DNA of 64,000 nt from Lachnospiraceae bacterium (GTDB lineage: Bacteria; Bacillota; Clostridia; Lachnospirales; Lachnospiraceae): the NCBI GenBank assembly GCA_029224965.1, contig JAQXVO010000010.1:1-64000 (forward strand), given 5' to 3'. The position numbers and the translations under genes are program-made. Of this stretch, positions 1 to 9,095 are shown piece after piece (the stretch's first letter is position 1; each line of letters begins with the position of its first letter). The notes beneath the pieces were generated by a model. The model was not told where the DNA came from. It did no database searches and saw only the letters and a program-made list of their open reading frames with translations.

Positions 1-1
1 T

Positions 2-178
2 CCTGCTAAGCGTGCAGACCTTCTGGTTAAGGCCGAGAAGATGCTGATGGATACCAACGCAGTCATCCCTCTTTACTTCTACAATGATGTTTACATGATG
101 AAGTCCAATGTCAGCGGCGTATATGAGACCCTGACCGGAAACAAGTACTTCATGTATGCAACAAAGTCTGCTAAATAA
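2..178 (+). CDS. C-terminal fragment of an oligopeptide ABC transporter substrate-binding protein (truncated by window start)
   Basis: Open frame from base 2 ending ...NAVIPLYFYNDVYMMKSNVSGVYETLTGNKYFMYATKSAK*, typical of the OppA/SBP_bac_5 C-terminus. Confidence 0.7.
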   Translation, partial: PAKRADLLVKAEKMLMDTNAVIPLYFYNDVYMMKSNVSGVYETLTGNKYFMYATKSAK

Positions 179-213
179 TCAGAGTCTGATTTGAATCTGT
201 ATAAGCAGTAATG

Positions 214-257
214 AAAAGGCGTGTGAGAAAGCGAAAGCTTTCCCACACGCCTTTTTT
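214..257. terminator. Bidirectional intrinsic terminator between convergent genes
   Basis: aaaaggcgtgtgagaaagc-gaaa-gctttcccacacgcctttttt, near-perfect stem with T tract. Confidence 0.85.
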
Positions 258-263
258 CATTTT

Positions 264-1145
264 TTATTTCCAGTGCTCCACAAAGCCCTCGCCCATGGCC
301 TCACTGATATTACCGATAATAAAGAAAGCCCTCTTATCATGCTCTCTTACGATATCCTTGATGTCCGGAAGATCATGCTTGCTGCAGATACAGATCAGAA
401 CAATCTTGTCACGGCCGGTATACATGCCCTTTCCTTTGAGTCCTGTCACACCCCGGTCCAGATCGGAAAGAATGGATCCTGCAATGTCTTCACCCTTATC
501 CGAGATGATAATGCAGATCTTGGCCCTCTTACCGGCATCCACAATAAAGTCTGTGATCTGACCGGTCAGAAAGACGCTGATGATGGCATAGAGGGTATGT
601 TCCAGTGGGAAGACAAAGGCGCCGACAAGAACGACGCTTCCGTCCAGGATCTGGATCAGACGGCCCATGCTGACAGATCTTAGCTTTGCATGCATGGCCT
701 GACCGAGGAGATCGGTACCTCCGGTTGTGGCCCGGGCAGTCAGGGTAATGCCCATGCCCAGTCCGAAAAGAAGGCCACCATAGACAGTCGTCAGGATCAT
801 ATTATCATTGAGAAGCTGATAGGACGGCAGAAGGGCAAGTTCGATCGACATGATGATAAAAGACAGACCGGTCCGAAGTATGCTCCGAAAGCCGAGCATG
901 TAGATTGCGTAAAGGAAGATCGGCACGTTCAAAGCCACATTGGAAAGCCAGAGCGGTATGCCGCCCGGAAACAGTCCCCGGGTCAGGTGGCGGATGACAA
1001 TTGCCAGACCGCTGACGCCTCCGGTGACAAGCCCGGAAGGATCCAGGACATACTTGACGTCTATGGAGATCAGCGTGGTTCCAAGGAGAATGATCATAAA
1101 GTCCTTAAAACGGATCTTCTTATAAAGTTTTTGAATCTGGTTCAT
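264..1145 (-). CDS. YitT family membrane protein (DUF161/DUF2179)
   Basis: MNQIQKLYKKIRFKDFMIILLGTTLISIDVKYVLDPSGLVTGGVSGLAIV..., multi-pass N-terminus and DUF2179-like C-terminus; start chosen at MNQIQ inside the longer ORF. Confidence 0.85.
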   Translation of the reverse strand: MNQIQKLYKKIRFKDFMIILLGTTLISIDVKYVLDPSGLVTGGVSGLAIVIRHLTRGLFPGGIPLWLSNVALNVPIFLYAIYMLGFRSILRTGLSFIIMSIELALLPSYQLLNDNMILTTVYGGLLFGLGMGITLTARATTGGTDLLGQAMHAKLRSVSMGRLIQILDGSVVLVGAFVFPLEHTLYAIISVFLTGQITDFIVDAGKRAKICIIISDKGEDIAGSILSDLDRGVTGLKGKGMYTGRDKIVLICICSKHDLPDIKDIVREHDKRAFFIIGNISEAMGEGFVEHWK

Positions 1146-1421
1146 GTCATAGGCACTCCTTTCAACAAAAAAAGAGACCAATCATACATCCGCTCTTATA
1201 CAGTCCAATATAAGAGTAGGGATATATCATCGGCCTCTCAGAGATCAGGATATAAATCAAATGAGCCTGATCTAATCAGCTTCTTCTAAAACAATAATAT
1301 TCTACCTTTCTTTTGCAACTTCGTAAAGGAGAAGAAAACACTGATCAGAAAAATGTGCACAAAAGAAGCCAGGGAAATTCTGTAGTATTGACGAAAGCAC
1401 GGCAGAGGAAGGACAATGTTG

Positions 1422-1436
1422 TTGAAAACGTTCCCA
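1422..1436 (+). promoter_or_regulatory. cre/LacI-family operator-like site upstream of the lacI-type gene
   Basis: ttgaaaacgttccca fits the cre-type consensus WTGNAANCGNWNNCW; its first 14 nt recur inverted upstream of pgi. Confidence 0.55.
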
Positions 1437-1583
1437 AAAGATGTTAACCTACAAAATTGTAAGGGTGGTAAAAATGAATCACATCAAGGACGGTACCGTT
1501 ACCGGGAATAGTTTCGAAAAAAGCTTCCCAATCGGGAAATGATCAGGTGCCGGTCCTTACAGGGGGCTTAGAAAGAGTGAAAA

Positions 1584-2621
1584 ATGGAAACGCTTACCAT
1601 TAAAGATATTGCAAAGATCTGCAAAGTAAGCACAAGTACCGTATCACGGGCCATTAATGATGACCCGGGAATCAATGCCAAAACAAGAGAACGGATTCTC
1701 CGTGTCGTCAAGGAATTCCACTTTGTTCCGAATTCCTCGGCAAGAAATCTGAAGCTGACCGAATCCAATACAGTCGGCCTCCTGATCAAGGGTGTCGGAA
1801 ACCAGTTCTTCCAGAGTATGTATACGGTTTTCGAAAAAGAGCTGCAGAAAAGAGGATACGATTTTATCCTCAATGAGCTGAACGACCGGCAGACCGGTGT
1901 CGATGAGGCTATGCAGCTGGCCAAGGAGAAACGCCTGAAGGGAATCATCTTCATGGGCGGTTTTCTTCAGAACCCGGAGGTCCGGCTCAAGGACCTGAAC
2001 ATCCCCTTTGTTTTCTGTACGGTTGCCTTAAATCCGGAGGAAAAGGTTACCCGCTGTTCAACGGTAGCCATTGACGATACCAGAGAGAGCTATAAGGCCG
2101 TGGACTATCTTTGTAAGAAGGGCCACAAAAGGATCGCCATTATCACCGGCCGGAAAGAGGATACGGCGGTCGGCTACTTAAGAACCCAGGGCTATATCAA
2201 GGCTCTGAAGGACAACGGAATTGAAGTGGATCCCGACCTGATCCGGAGCATGCCGGAGGATATTCCGGATTACTCGATTGCTGCCGGCTACCGGACTACC
2301 AAGAAGCTTCTGGAAGATGGAGTCGATTTTACAGCTCTGTATGTCATTTCCGACCTGGCTGCCTTCGGCGCCTACCGGGCTATCTCGGAGGCCGGAAAGA
2401 AGATTCCGGAGGATTATTCGGTCATCGGCTTTGATGGACTGGAGATGACAAGATACATGGTACCCGCTCTGACAACGATCAAGCAGCCGGAGGTTCATCT
2501 GGCCAAGTCGGCTGTAGGGCTTCTGATGAAGCAGATCGAAGGGGAGAATGAACCGGTCGAGCATCTGGTCTATGATGCGACCTTGATGGAACAGGAATCG
2601 GTAAGAGACATGAATGCCTGA
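1584..2621 (+). CDS. LacI family transcriptional regulator
   Basis: METLTIKDIAKICKVSTSTVSRAINDDPGINAKTRERI HTH plus periplasmic-binding-like sensor domain. Confidence 0.93.
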   Translation: METLTIKDIAKICKVSTSTVSRAINDDPGINAKTRERILRVVKEFHFVPNSSARNLKLTESNTVGLLIKGVGNQFFQSMYTVFEKELQKRGYDFILNELNDRQTGVDEAMQLAKEKRLKGIIFMGGFLQNPEVRLKDLNIPFVFCTVALNPEEKVTRCSTVAIDDTRESYKAVDYLCKKGHKRIAIITGRKEDTAVGYLRTQGYIKALKDNGIEVDPDLIRSMPEDIPDYSIAAGYRTTKKLLEDGVDFTALYVISDLAAFGAYRAISEAGKKIPEDYSVIGFDGLEMTRYMVPALTTIKQPEVHLAKSAVGLLMKQIEGENEPVEHLVYDATLMEQESVRDMNA

Positions 2622-2689
2622 AGGCTTTCGTGTTTTGAGATAGGAAATGTCTGCAGTTTCTGCAGGAGTTTTACAGGAGGAGTTATTAG

Positions 2690-4957
2690 ATGGAAGAGAA
2701 AATCAATCAGCTACTGAAGGACCGCAGCGGTCATGATCTGGACAGTTGCAGCAGGGAAGAACTCTTTGATGTTCTGATGCAGCTTACCAAGGAAAAGATG
2801 GCAGAAGAGCCGGCAGTATCCGGTGACAAGAAGCTCTATTATATTTCGGCAGAATTTCTGATCGGTAAGCTTCTGTCTAACAACCTGATCAACTTGGGAC
2901 TCTATGATGAGATCAATGAGATCTTAAAGAAGCACGGAAAAGAGCTTTCGGATATTGAGGAAATCGAGCCGGAGCCCTCTCTTGGAAACGGCGGCCTCGG
3001 CCGTCTGGCAGCCTGCTTCCTGGATTCCATCGCCAGTCTGAATCTGCCGGGCGACGGTGTCGGCCTGAACTATCATTACGGACTTTTCCAGCAGAAGTTC
3101 GAAAACCACCTTCAGCATGAGGTCAAGAATCCCTGGATCACCAAGGACAGCTGGCTGACCAGAAGAGACGATGTCCATTTCCAGGTTCCCTTCCGCAAGG
3201 CAACCGTTACATCTACTCTTTACGATATTGCGGTTCCCGGCTATGAGACGGGAAAGGTAAACCAGCTCCATCTTTTTGATCTGGATACGGTCAATGATAA
3301 TATTGTCGGTGATGATTCCATTGACTTCGACAAGACTGATATCAAGGAAAATCTGACCCTTTTCCTCTATCCGGACGATAGTGATGACAATGGCCGTCTC
3401 TTACGGGTCTATCAGGAATATTTCATGGTCAGCAATGCGGCCCAGCTGATTCTTTATGAATGCAAGCAGAAGGGCTACGACCTCCATGAGCTGGACAAGC
3501 ATGTTGCCATTCAGATCAACGATACCCATCCTTCCATGGTCATTCCGGAGCTGATCCGTCTTCTGCAGAATGAGGGCTTCACCATGGATGAGGCCATTGA
3601 TCTGGTTACAAAGACCTGCGCTTACACCAATCATACCATCCTGGCAGAGGCACTGGAGACCTGGCCCATGTCCTATATGGAAGCCGTTGTTCCCCATCTT
3701 CTTCCGATTATCCGCGAGCTGGACAATCGTGTCCGTGCAAAGGTAGATGACAAGTCAACCTATATTATTGACGATGAGAACCGGGTACATATGGCCTTCA
3801 TGGACATCCACTACGGTCACAGCGTAAATGGTGTTGCAAAGCTTCATACGGAAATCCTGAAGAATTCCGAGCTGCATAACTTCTACAAGCTTTATCCGGA
3901 AAAATTCAACAACAAGACCAACGGTATCACCTTCCGCCGCTGGCTGGTTCACTGCAATCCGGAGCTGACCGGATATATCACTTCTATGATCGGCAGCGGC
4001 TATAAGAAGGATGCCACAAAGCTTCAGGATCTGATGAAGTATGCCGATGATCCGGCTGTTTTAAAGAAGCTTGGCGAGATCAAGCACGACAACAAGGTCC
4101 GCCTGGCTGATTATATGAAGGCAAACCAGGGTCTCGAGATCAATCCGGACTCCATCTTTGATGTTCAGGTCAAGAGACTGCATGAATACAAGCGTCAGCA
4201 GATGAACTGCCTCTATGCGATCCACAAGTATCTGGAGATCAAGGCAGGAAAGAAGCCTTCGACTCCGATTACCATGATCTTCGGCGCCAAGGCTGCACCG
4301 GCCTATATTATTGCCAAGGACATTATTCATCTGATTCTCTGCCTCCAGGATCTGACTGCAAATGACCCTGAGGTCGCTCCTTACTTCCGTGTTGTCATGG
4401 CAGAGAACTACAATGTCACCTATGCCGGAAAGATCATTCCGGCAGCAGAGATCTCCGAGCAGATCTCCCTGGCCAGCAAGGAAGCATCCGGTACCTCCAA
4501 CATGAAGTTTATGCTGAACGGAGCTGTAACCCTTGGAACCGAGGATGGTGCCAATGTGGAGATTCACCAGCTGGTCGGCGATGACAATATCTATATTTTC
4601 GGCAAGGATGCCGATACCGTTGTAAAGCTTTATGCAGAGAATGGCTATCATCCCGCAGATTACTACAAGGATCCGGAGATTAAGGAACTGGTTGACTTTA
4701 TTACCGGAGATCAGCTGATGAAGATCGGCAATGCCGAGAATCTGGAGCGTCTCCATCATGAGCTGATTTCTAAGGACTGGTTCATGACCCTTCTGGATCT
4801 GAAGGAATATATAGAGGTCAAGGATAAGGTCTATGAGGATTACAAGGATCAGGCAGCATGGAACCGGAAGGCCCTGGTCAATATCGCCCATGCCGGATTC
4901 TTCTCTTCCGACCGGACCATTGCCCAGTACAATGACGAGATCTGGAAGTTAAAGTAA
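2690..4957 (+). CDS. glgP: Glycogen/maltodextrin phosphorylase
   Basis: GT35 motifs: [60 protein letters not shown]. Confidence 0.95.
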   Translation: MEEKINQLLKDRSGHDLDSCSREELFDVLMQLTKEKMAEEPAVSGDKKLYYISAEFLIGKLLSNNLINLGLYDEINEILKKHGKELSDIEEIEPEPSLGNGGLGRLAACFLDSIASLNLPGDGVGLNYHYGLFQQKFENHLQHEVKNPWITKDSWLTRRDDVHFQVPFRKATVTSTLYDIAVPGYETGKVNQLHLFDLDTVNDNIVGDDSIDFDKTDIKENLTLFLYPDDSDDNGRLLRVYQEYFMVSNAAQLILYECKQKGYDLHELDKHVAIQINDTHPSMVIPELIRLLQNEGFTMDEAIDLVTKTCAYTNHTILAEALETWPMSYMEAVVPHLLPIIRELDNRVRAKVDDKSTYIIDDENRVHMAFMDIHYGHSVNGVAKLHTEILKNSELHNFYKLYPEKFNNKTNGITFRRWLVHCNPELTGYITSMIGSGYKKDATKLQDLMKYADDPAVLKKLGEIKHDNKVRLADYMKANQGLEINPDSIFDVQVKRLHEYKRQQMNCLYAIHKYLEIKAGKKPSTPITMIFGAKAAPAYIIAKDIIHLILCLQDLTANDPEVAPYFRVVMAENYNVTYAGKIIPAAEISEQISLASKEASGTSNMKFMLNGAVTLGTEDGANVEIHQLVGDDNIYIFGKDADTVVKLYAENGYHPADYYKDPEIKELVDFITGDQLMKIGNAENLERLHHELISKDWFMTLLDLKEYIEVKDKVYEDYKDQAAWNRKALVNIAHAGFFSSDRTIAQYNDEIWKLK

Positions 4958-4989
4958 GAGAGCAGAAGGTATTCTGGAAAGCATTCATC

Positions 4990-5022
4990 AGAGAGCTGAG
5001 GATTTCCCTTGGCTCTCTTTTC
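4990..5022 (+). terminator. Intrinsic terminator after glgP
   Basis: agagagctgagg...ggctctcttttctt. Confidence 0.55.
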
Positions 5023-5156
5023 TTATATCAGAGGTCCGGTATCAGAAATCTTTTCGGCTTATGACTCCGGAACATGTTTTTCGCCCACATCAGGATGGAA
5101 AACTGATATCATGATAGCAGTGTGAAAAGTCAGTCCTATGAGATTGGAGGCAGCTG

Positions 5157-7973
5157 GTGAAAAAAGCAGTGATCGGTATTCTGGCTCATGTGGATGCCGG
5201 AAAGACAACCCTTTCAGAGGCTTTATTATACGAGACCGGATCCATCCGGAAGGAAGGCTCTGTGGATGCCGGGACCAGTCTTTTAGACTATGATCCGGTG
5301 GAGGCAGAACGGGGAATCACAGTCTTTTCCTCTCAGGCCGAACTGACCTTCCGGGATCTCAAGCTGTCTCTTCTGGACACGCCGGGTCATGTGGATTTCT
5401 CCGGCGAGATGGAAAGAACCCTATCGGTTCTGGATTATGCCATTCTTCTGATCTCCGGTCCGGCCGGCGTCCAGAGCCATACCCGGACCCTCTGGGACCT
5501 TCTGGAGAAATACCGGCTTCCGGTCGTCATTTTCGTCAATAAAATGGATATTGCCAAGGACAGAAGCCGGGAAGAAATCATGACCGAGCTTCGAAAGGAG
5601 CTGTCGGATAATGCTGTGGCATTTCCGGAGAGCTTTCAGGCAGGGATGTCCCTGGGAGATGGTTCGGAAGGAAAGAAAGACCGGGATACCGAAGCCTGTC
5701 AGACCTGGGCCGAGGAAGTAGCAACCATAGATGAGGAGATGCTGGACTCCTATATGGAGACCGGAAAGATCAATGCCGGCCTTTTGGAAAAGGCCGTGAG
5801 GGACCGTAGACTCTTCCCGGTTGTCTTCGGTTCGGCCAGAAGTCATGCAGGGGTTCAAAATCTTTTAACTGTCCTTTCGGAAGTGATCCGGACACCGGAA
5901 TATCCCGAAGCATTCGGAGCCAGGGTCTATAAGGTCGACCGGGATGAGAAGGGAAACCGGATCAGCTTTCTTAAGATCACCGGAGGCTCCTTGACTCCGC
6001 GGACTGAGATTGTACCCGGCCCCATGCAGGGCCAGGGGACAGATGAGGAAGGGGATGGACAGGAGGAGCCGGCGGAGGAAGAGGCATCGGCCGGGACTCC
6101 TGTAAAAATCACTGAACTCAGAAAATATCAGGGCAATCGCTATGAGACGGTATCTCTGGCTTCTGCCGGAGACCTGGTGGGCATTCCAGGCCTGACGGGT
6201 TCTCTGCCCGGCATGGGCTACGGCTTTGAAAAGCAGGAGAAGAGCCCCAGTCTTACACCTGTTTTCCGCTACCGGGCCCTGCCTGAAGGCGGGGCCTCCA
6301 GTCACACTCTCCTGGTCGCCTTGAAGGAACTCAATGAGGAGGATCCCCTTCTTCATGTTGAGTGGACTCGGGAAAACGATGAGATTCATCTCCGGCTCAT
6401 GGGTCCCATTCAGAAGGAGATCCTCGCAAGAAAGCTGGAGGATAAATACGGCCTCAAGGTCCGCTTCGACCAGGGAGAAATCCGCTATATGGAGACCATT
6501 CGGGAGACTGTGGAAGGCCATGGCCATTTCGAGCCCCTGCGGCATTACGCAGATGTCCGTCTCCGTCTGGAGCCCCTGGAGGCCGGTGAGGGTATTTCTG
6601 TCGAAAGCATCTGTCCGACCGACGTCCTCGAAGAGAATTACCAGCACCAGATCCTAAGAACCTTAAGAAGCGGGCGCCTGACCGGAGTTCTGACCGATTC
6701 CGGCCTGACCGATATCCGCTTTGTCCTGGTTTCTGGAGCTTCTCACAAGAAGCATACCGTGGGTGGCGATTTCCGCAAGGCCACGGAACTTGCCGTAAGA
6801 GATGCCCTTCTTCGAGCAACCAATGTCCTCCTGGAGCCTTATTACCGGATTCATCTGACCGTTCCTTCGACCAAGATCGGCCGGGCTCTGAATGATCTGA
6901 CTCTGATGAAGGGCAGAATCGAAGCGCCGGTCCAGACTGGCGACAGCTGCATGATCGAGGGATATGTTCCGGTCTCCGAGCTTGGGGACTATCAGGCCCA
7001 GGTCAACTCCTATACCGGAGGACTGGGCCGGCTGTCCATGGAGCCGGGAGGCTATCTGCCCTGTCATAATGCTGAGGAAGTCATTGAGAAAATCGGATAT
7101 GATTACAGGACCGATCCTTTTCATCCTTATCAGAATATCTATGTCCACAGGGAATATCTGACCGATGAGGAGGCACTGGAGAGAGACCTTGTTCAAAATG
7201 GCCGGGGAAATGAGGACCGGGACCTTCAGCGGCCGGACCGCATCCGCTATGAAAACGGAGATGAGGGACTGGCCGATATTTCCTCGGGAAAAGACCGGGA
7301 TCCGGGCTATCAGGGCTACGGGGGTCTGGAACCGGATCTGCAGCGGATTTTTGAAGCGACCTATGGTAAAATAGAGAGAAAAGATCTGGGGCAGGCCGTG
7401 GACCGGACCTTTGATCAGAAAACAGTTGAAGAAAATAAGGTAAAGGCCAAGGAAGAGTATCTCATGGCTCATCCGGCGGAGAAAAGCCGCCGGGAAGAAA
7501 AACAGAAGGCAAAGGCCAGAAAGAAGCAGTATGTCCTGGTCGATGCCTACAATGTCATTTTCACGACACCGGAGCTGAGAGAACTGTCGCAGACCAGCTT
7601 CGATGCGGCCAGGGGAAAGCTTCTGGATCTTCTGTCCAATTACCAGGGACATCTGGGATGTACCCTGATCGTTGTCTTTGATGCCTATAAGGTCAAGGGC
7701 AATCCGGGAAGCGGCAGCGCCTGGAACAATCTCTATGTGGTTTATACAAAGGAAGCCCAGACGGCCGATGCCTACATTGAGCGGGCCACCCATGAAATCG
7801 CCCGCCGGGAGGATGCAGACATTACGGTCATTACCTCCGACGGTCTGGAACAGATGATCGTTGCCGGAGAAGGGGCAAGGAGAATCTCGTCCAGAGAATT
7901 TAAGGCGGAGCTGGACCGGGTCAATGCAGAGGGCCTGGAGCTTTTCCGGAATAAGAACAATAGCGGACAGTGA
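5157..7973 (+). CDS. TetM/EF-G-like translational GTPase with C-terminal NYN (YacP/Rae1-like) nuclease domain
   Basis: GILAHVDAGKTTLSEALLY, DTPGHVDF, NKMD G-domain motifs; C-terminus KKQYVLVDAYNVIFTTPELRELS...LIVVFDAYKVKG...ADAYIERATHEIARREDADITVITSDG typical of NYN/YacP; GTG start with ggagg RBS. Confidence 0.85.
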   Translation: MKKAVIGILAHVDAGKTTLSEALLYETGSIRKEGSVDAGTSLLDYDPVEAERGITVFSSQAELTFRDLKLSLLDTPGHVDFSGEMERTLSVLDYAILLISGPAGVQSHTRTLWDLLEKYRLPVVIFVNKMDIAKDRSREEIMTELRKELSDNAVAFPESFQAGMSLGDGSEGKKDRDTEACQTWAEEVATIDEEMLDSYMETGKINAGLLEKAVRDRRLFPVVFGSARSHAGVQNLLTVLSEVIRTPEYPEAFGARVYKVDRDEKGNRISFLKITGGSLTPRTEIVPGPMQGQGTDEEGDGQEEPAEEEASAGTPVKITELRKYQGNRYETVSLASAGDLVGIPGLTGSLPGMGYGFEKQEKSPSLTPVFRYRALPEGGASSHTLLVALKELNEEDPLLHVEWTRENDEIHLRLMGPIQKEILARKLEDKYGLKVRFDQGEIRYMETIRETVEGHGHFEPLRHYADVRLRLEPLEAGEGISVESICPTDVLEENYQHQILRTLRSGRLTGVLTDSGLTDIRFVLVSGASHKKHTVGGDFRKATELAVRDALLRATNVLLEPYYRIHLTVPSTKIGRALNDLTLMKGRIEAPVQTGDSCMIEGYVPVSELGDYQAQVNSYTGGLGRLSMEPGGYLPCHNAEEVIEKIGYDYRTDPFHPYQNIYVHREYLTDEEALERDLVQNGRGNEDRDLQRPDRIRYENGDEGLADISSGKDRDPGYQGYGGLEPDLQRIFEATYGKIERKDLGQAVDRTFDQKTVEENKVKAKEEYLMAHPAEKSRREEKQKAKARKKQYVLVDAYNVIFTTPELRELSQTSFDAARGKLLDLLSNYQGHLGCTLIVVFDAYKVKGNPGSGSAWNNLYVVYTKEAQTADAYIERATHEIARREDADITVITSDGLEQMIVAGEGARRISSREFKAELDRVNAEGLELFRNKNNSGQ

Positions 7974-8003
7974 CGGATTTTAAGAATTATAAGAGGGTAA
8001 GTT

Positions 8004-9095
8004 TTGAAATTTATTCATGTCGCAGATCTCCATCTGGATTCCAAGATGGAAAGCAATCTGCCTGGGGATAAGGCAAAGGAACGGAGAGAAGAACTGCTCC
8101 AGACCTTTGAACGGCTGGTGGAATTCGGAAGCTCAAACAGGGTTCGTGCCATTTTGATTGCCGGAGATTTCTTCGACCGGCAGCATGTCCGGAAAAGCGT
8201 TCGGAAACGCGTTCTGGACCAGGTCCGCCTGCATCCGGAGATGGATTTTCTCTATCTCAGGGGCAATCACGATGATTCGGATTTTCTTCTGGATGAGAAG
8301 CCGGAGGATGTTCCGGAAAACCTGAAGCTTTTCACCTCCGAAAGCTGGACCAGCTACGAGTATGGAGATATCGTCATCACCGGCCGGGAAATCACAGCGG
8401 ATAACAGCGCCCATCTGGCTGCCAGTCTGGTCTTGGATCAGGCCCGGACCAATATCGTCATGCTCCATGGTCAGGAGGCCGAAAATGACGGCTCCGGCCG
8501 GGCGGAAATTATCAACCGCAATGACTTCCGGGGCAAGAATATCGACTATCTGGCCCTGGGTCATATTCATTCCTATCGAGAGGGACGCCTGGACGACCGG
8601 GGAATCTGGGCCTACAGCGGCTGCCTGGAGGGCAGAGGCTTTGATGAATGCGGAAGGAAGGGCTTTATCCTTCTGGATGTCGACGGAGGAAGGGTGGAGA
8701 CGGAATTCATTCCCTTTGCCCGCCGGACTCTTCATGAGGTAAATATAGACCTGACGCCCGATATGGACATGCCGGATCTGATCCGTGCAGCAGAGGATGC
8801 CGTTCAGGGGATTCCTGCAGATGATCTGGTAAAGCTTGTTTTCACCGGTCGGATTCATATGGATATGGACCTGGATCTGACCCGGATCCGCATGCATTTT
8901 CAGGACCGCTTCTACTTTGTAAAGGCCGTGGATAAGACCACGGTGCAGATCGATTATGAAAGCTTCCGGAATGATCCTTCCCTGAAGGGCGAATTTGTCC
9001 GCCTCATGGAAGAGGAGGATCTGCCGGAGGAAGAAAGAGCTGCCATCATAGAAACCGGCATGCGGGCCATCATGGGGGAGGACATCGAGGGATGA
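8004..9095 (+). CDS. SbcD/YhaO-like DNA repair exonuclease (metallophosphoesterase)
   Basis: FIHVADLHLDSKM, GDFFDR, RGNHDD, LGHIH motifs; TTG start. Confidence 0.9.
   Translation: MKFIHVADLHLDSKMESNLPGDKAKERREELLQTFERLVEFGSSNRVRAILIAGDFFDRQHVRKSVRKRVLDQVRLHPEMDFLYLRGNHDDSDFLLDEKPEDVPENLKLFTSESWTSYEYGDIVITGREITADNSAHLAASLVLDQARTNIVMLHGQEAENDGSGRAEIINRNDFRGKNIDYLALGHIHSYREGRLDDRGIWAYSGCLEGRGFDECGRKGFILLDVDGGRVETEFIPFARRTLHEVNIDLTPDMDMPDLIRAAEDAVQGIPADDLVKLVFTGRIHMDMDLDLTRIRMHFQDRFYFVKAVDKTTVQIDYESFRNDPSLKGEFVRLMEEEDLPEEERAAIIETGMRAIMGEDIEG

Noticed and set aside
5157-7973. Calling this ORF a bona fide tetracycline resistance gene
   Set aside because: TetM-like homology alone is not sufficient; the NYN fusion and non-mobile context argue for a housekeeping or stress translation factor
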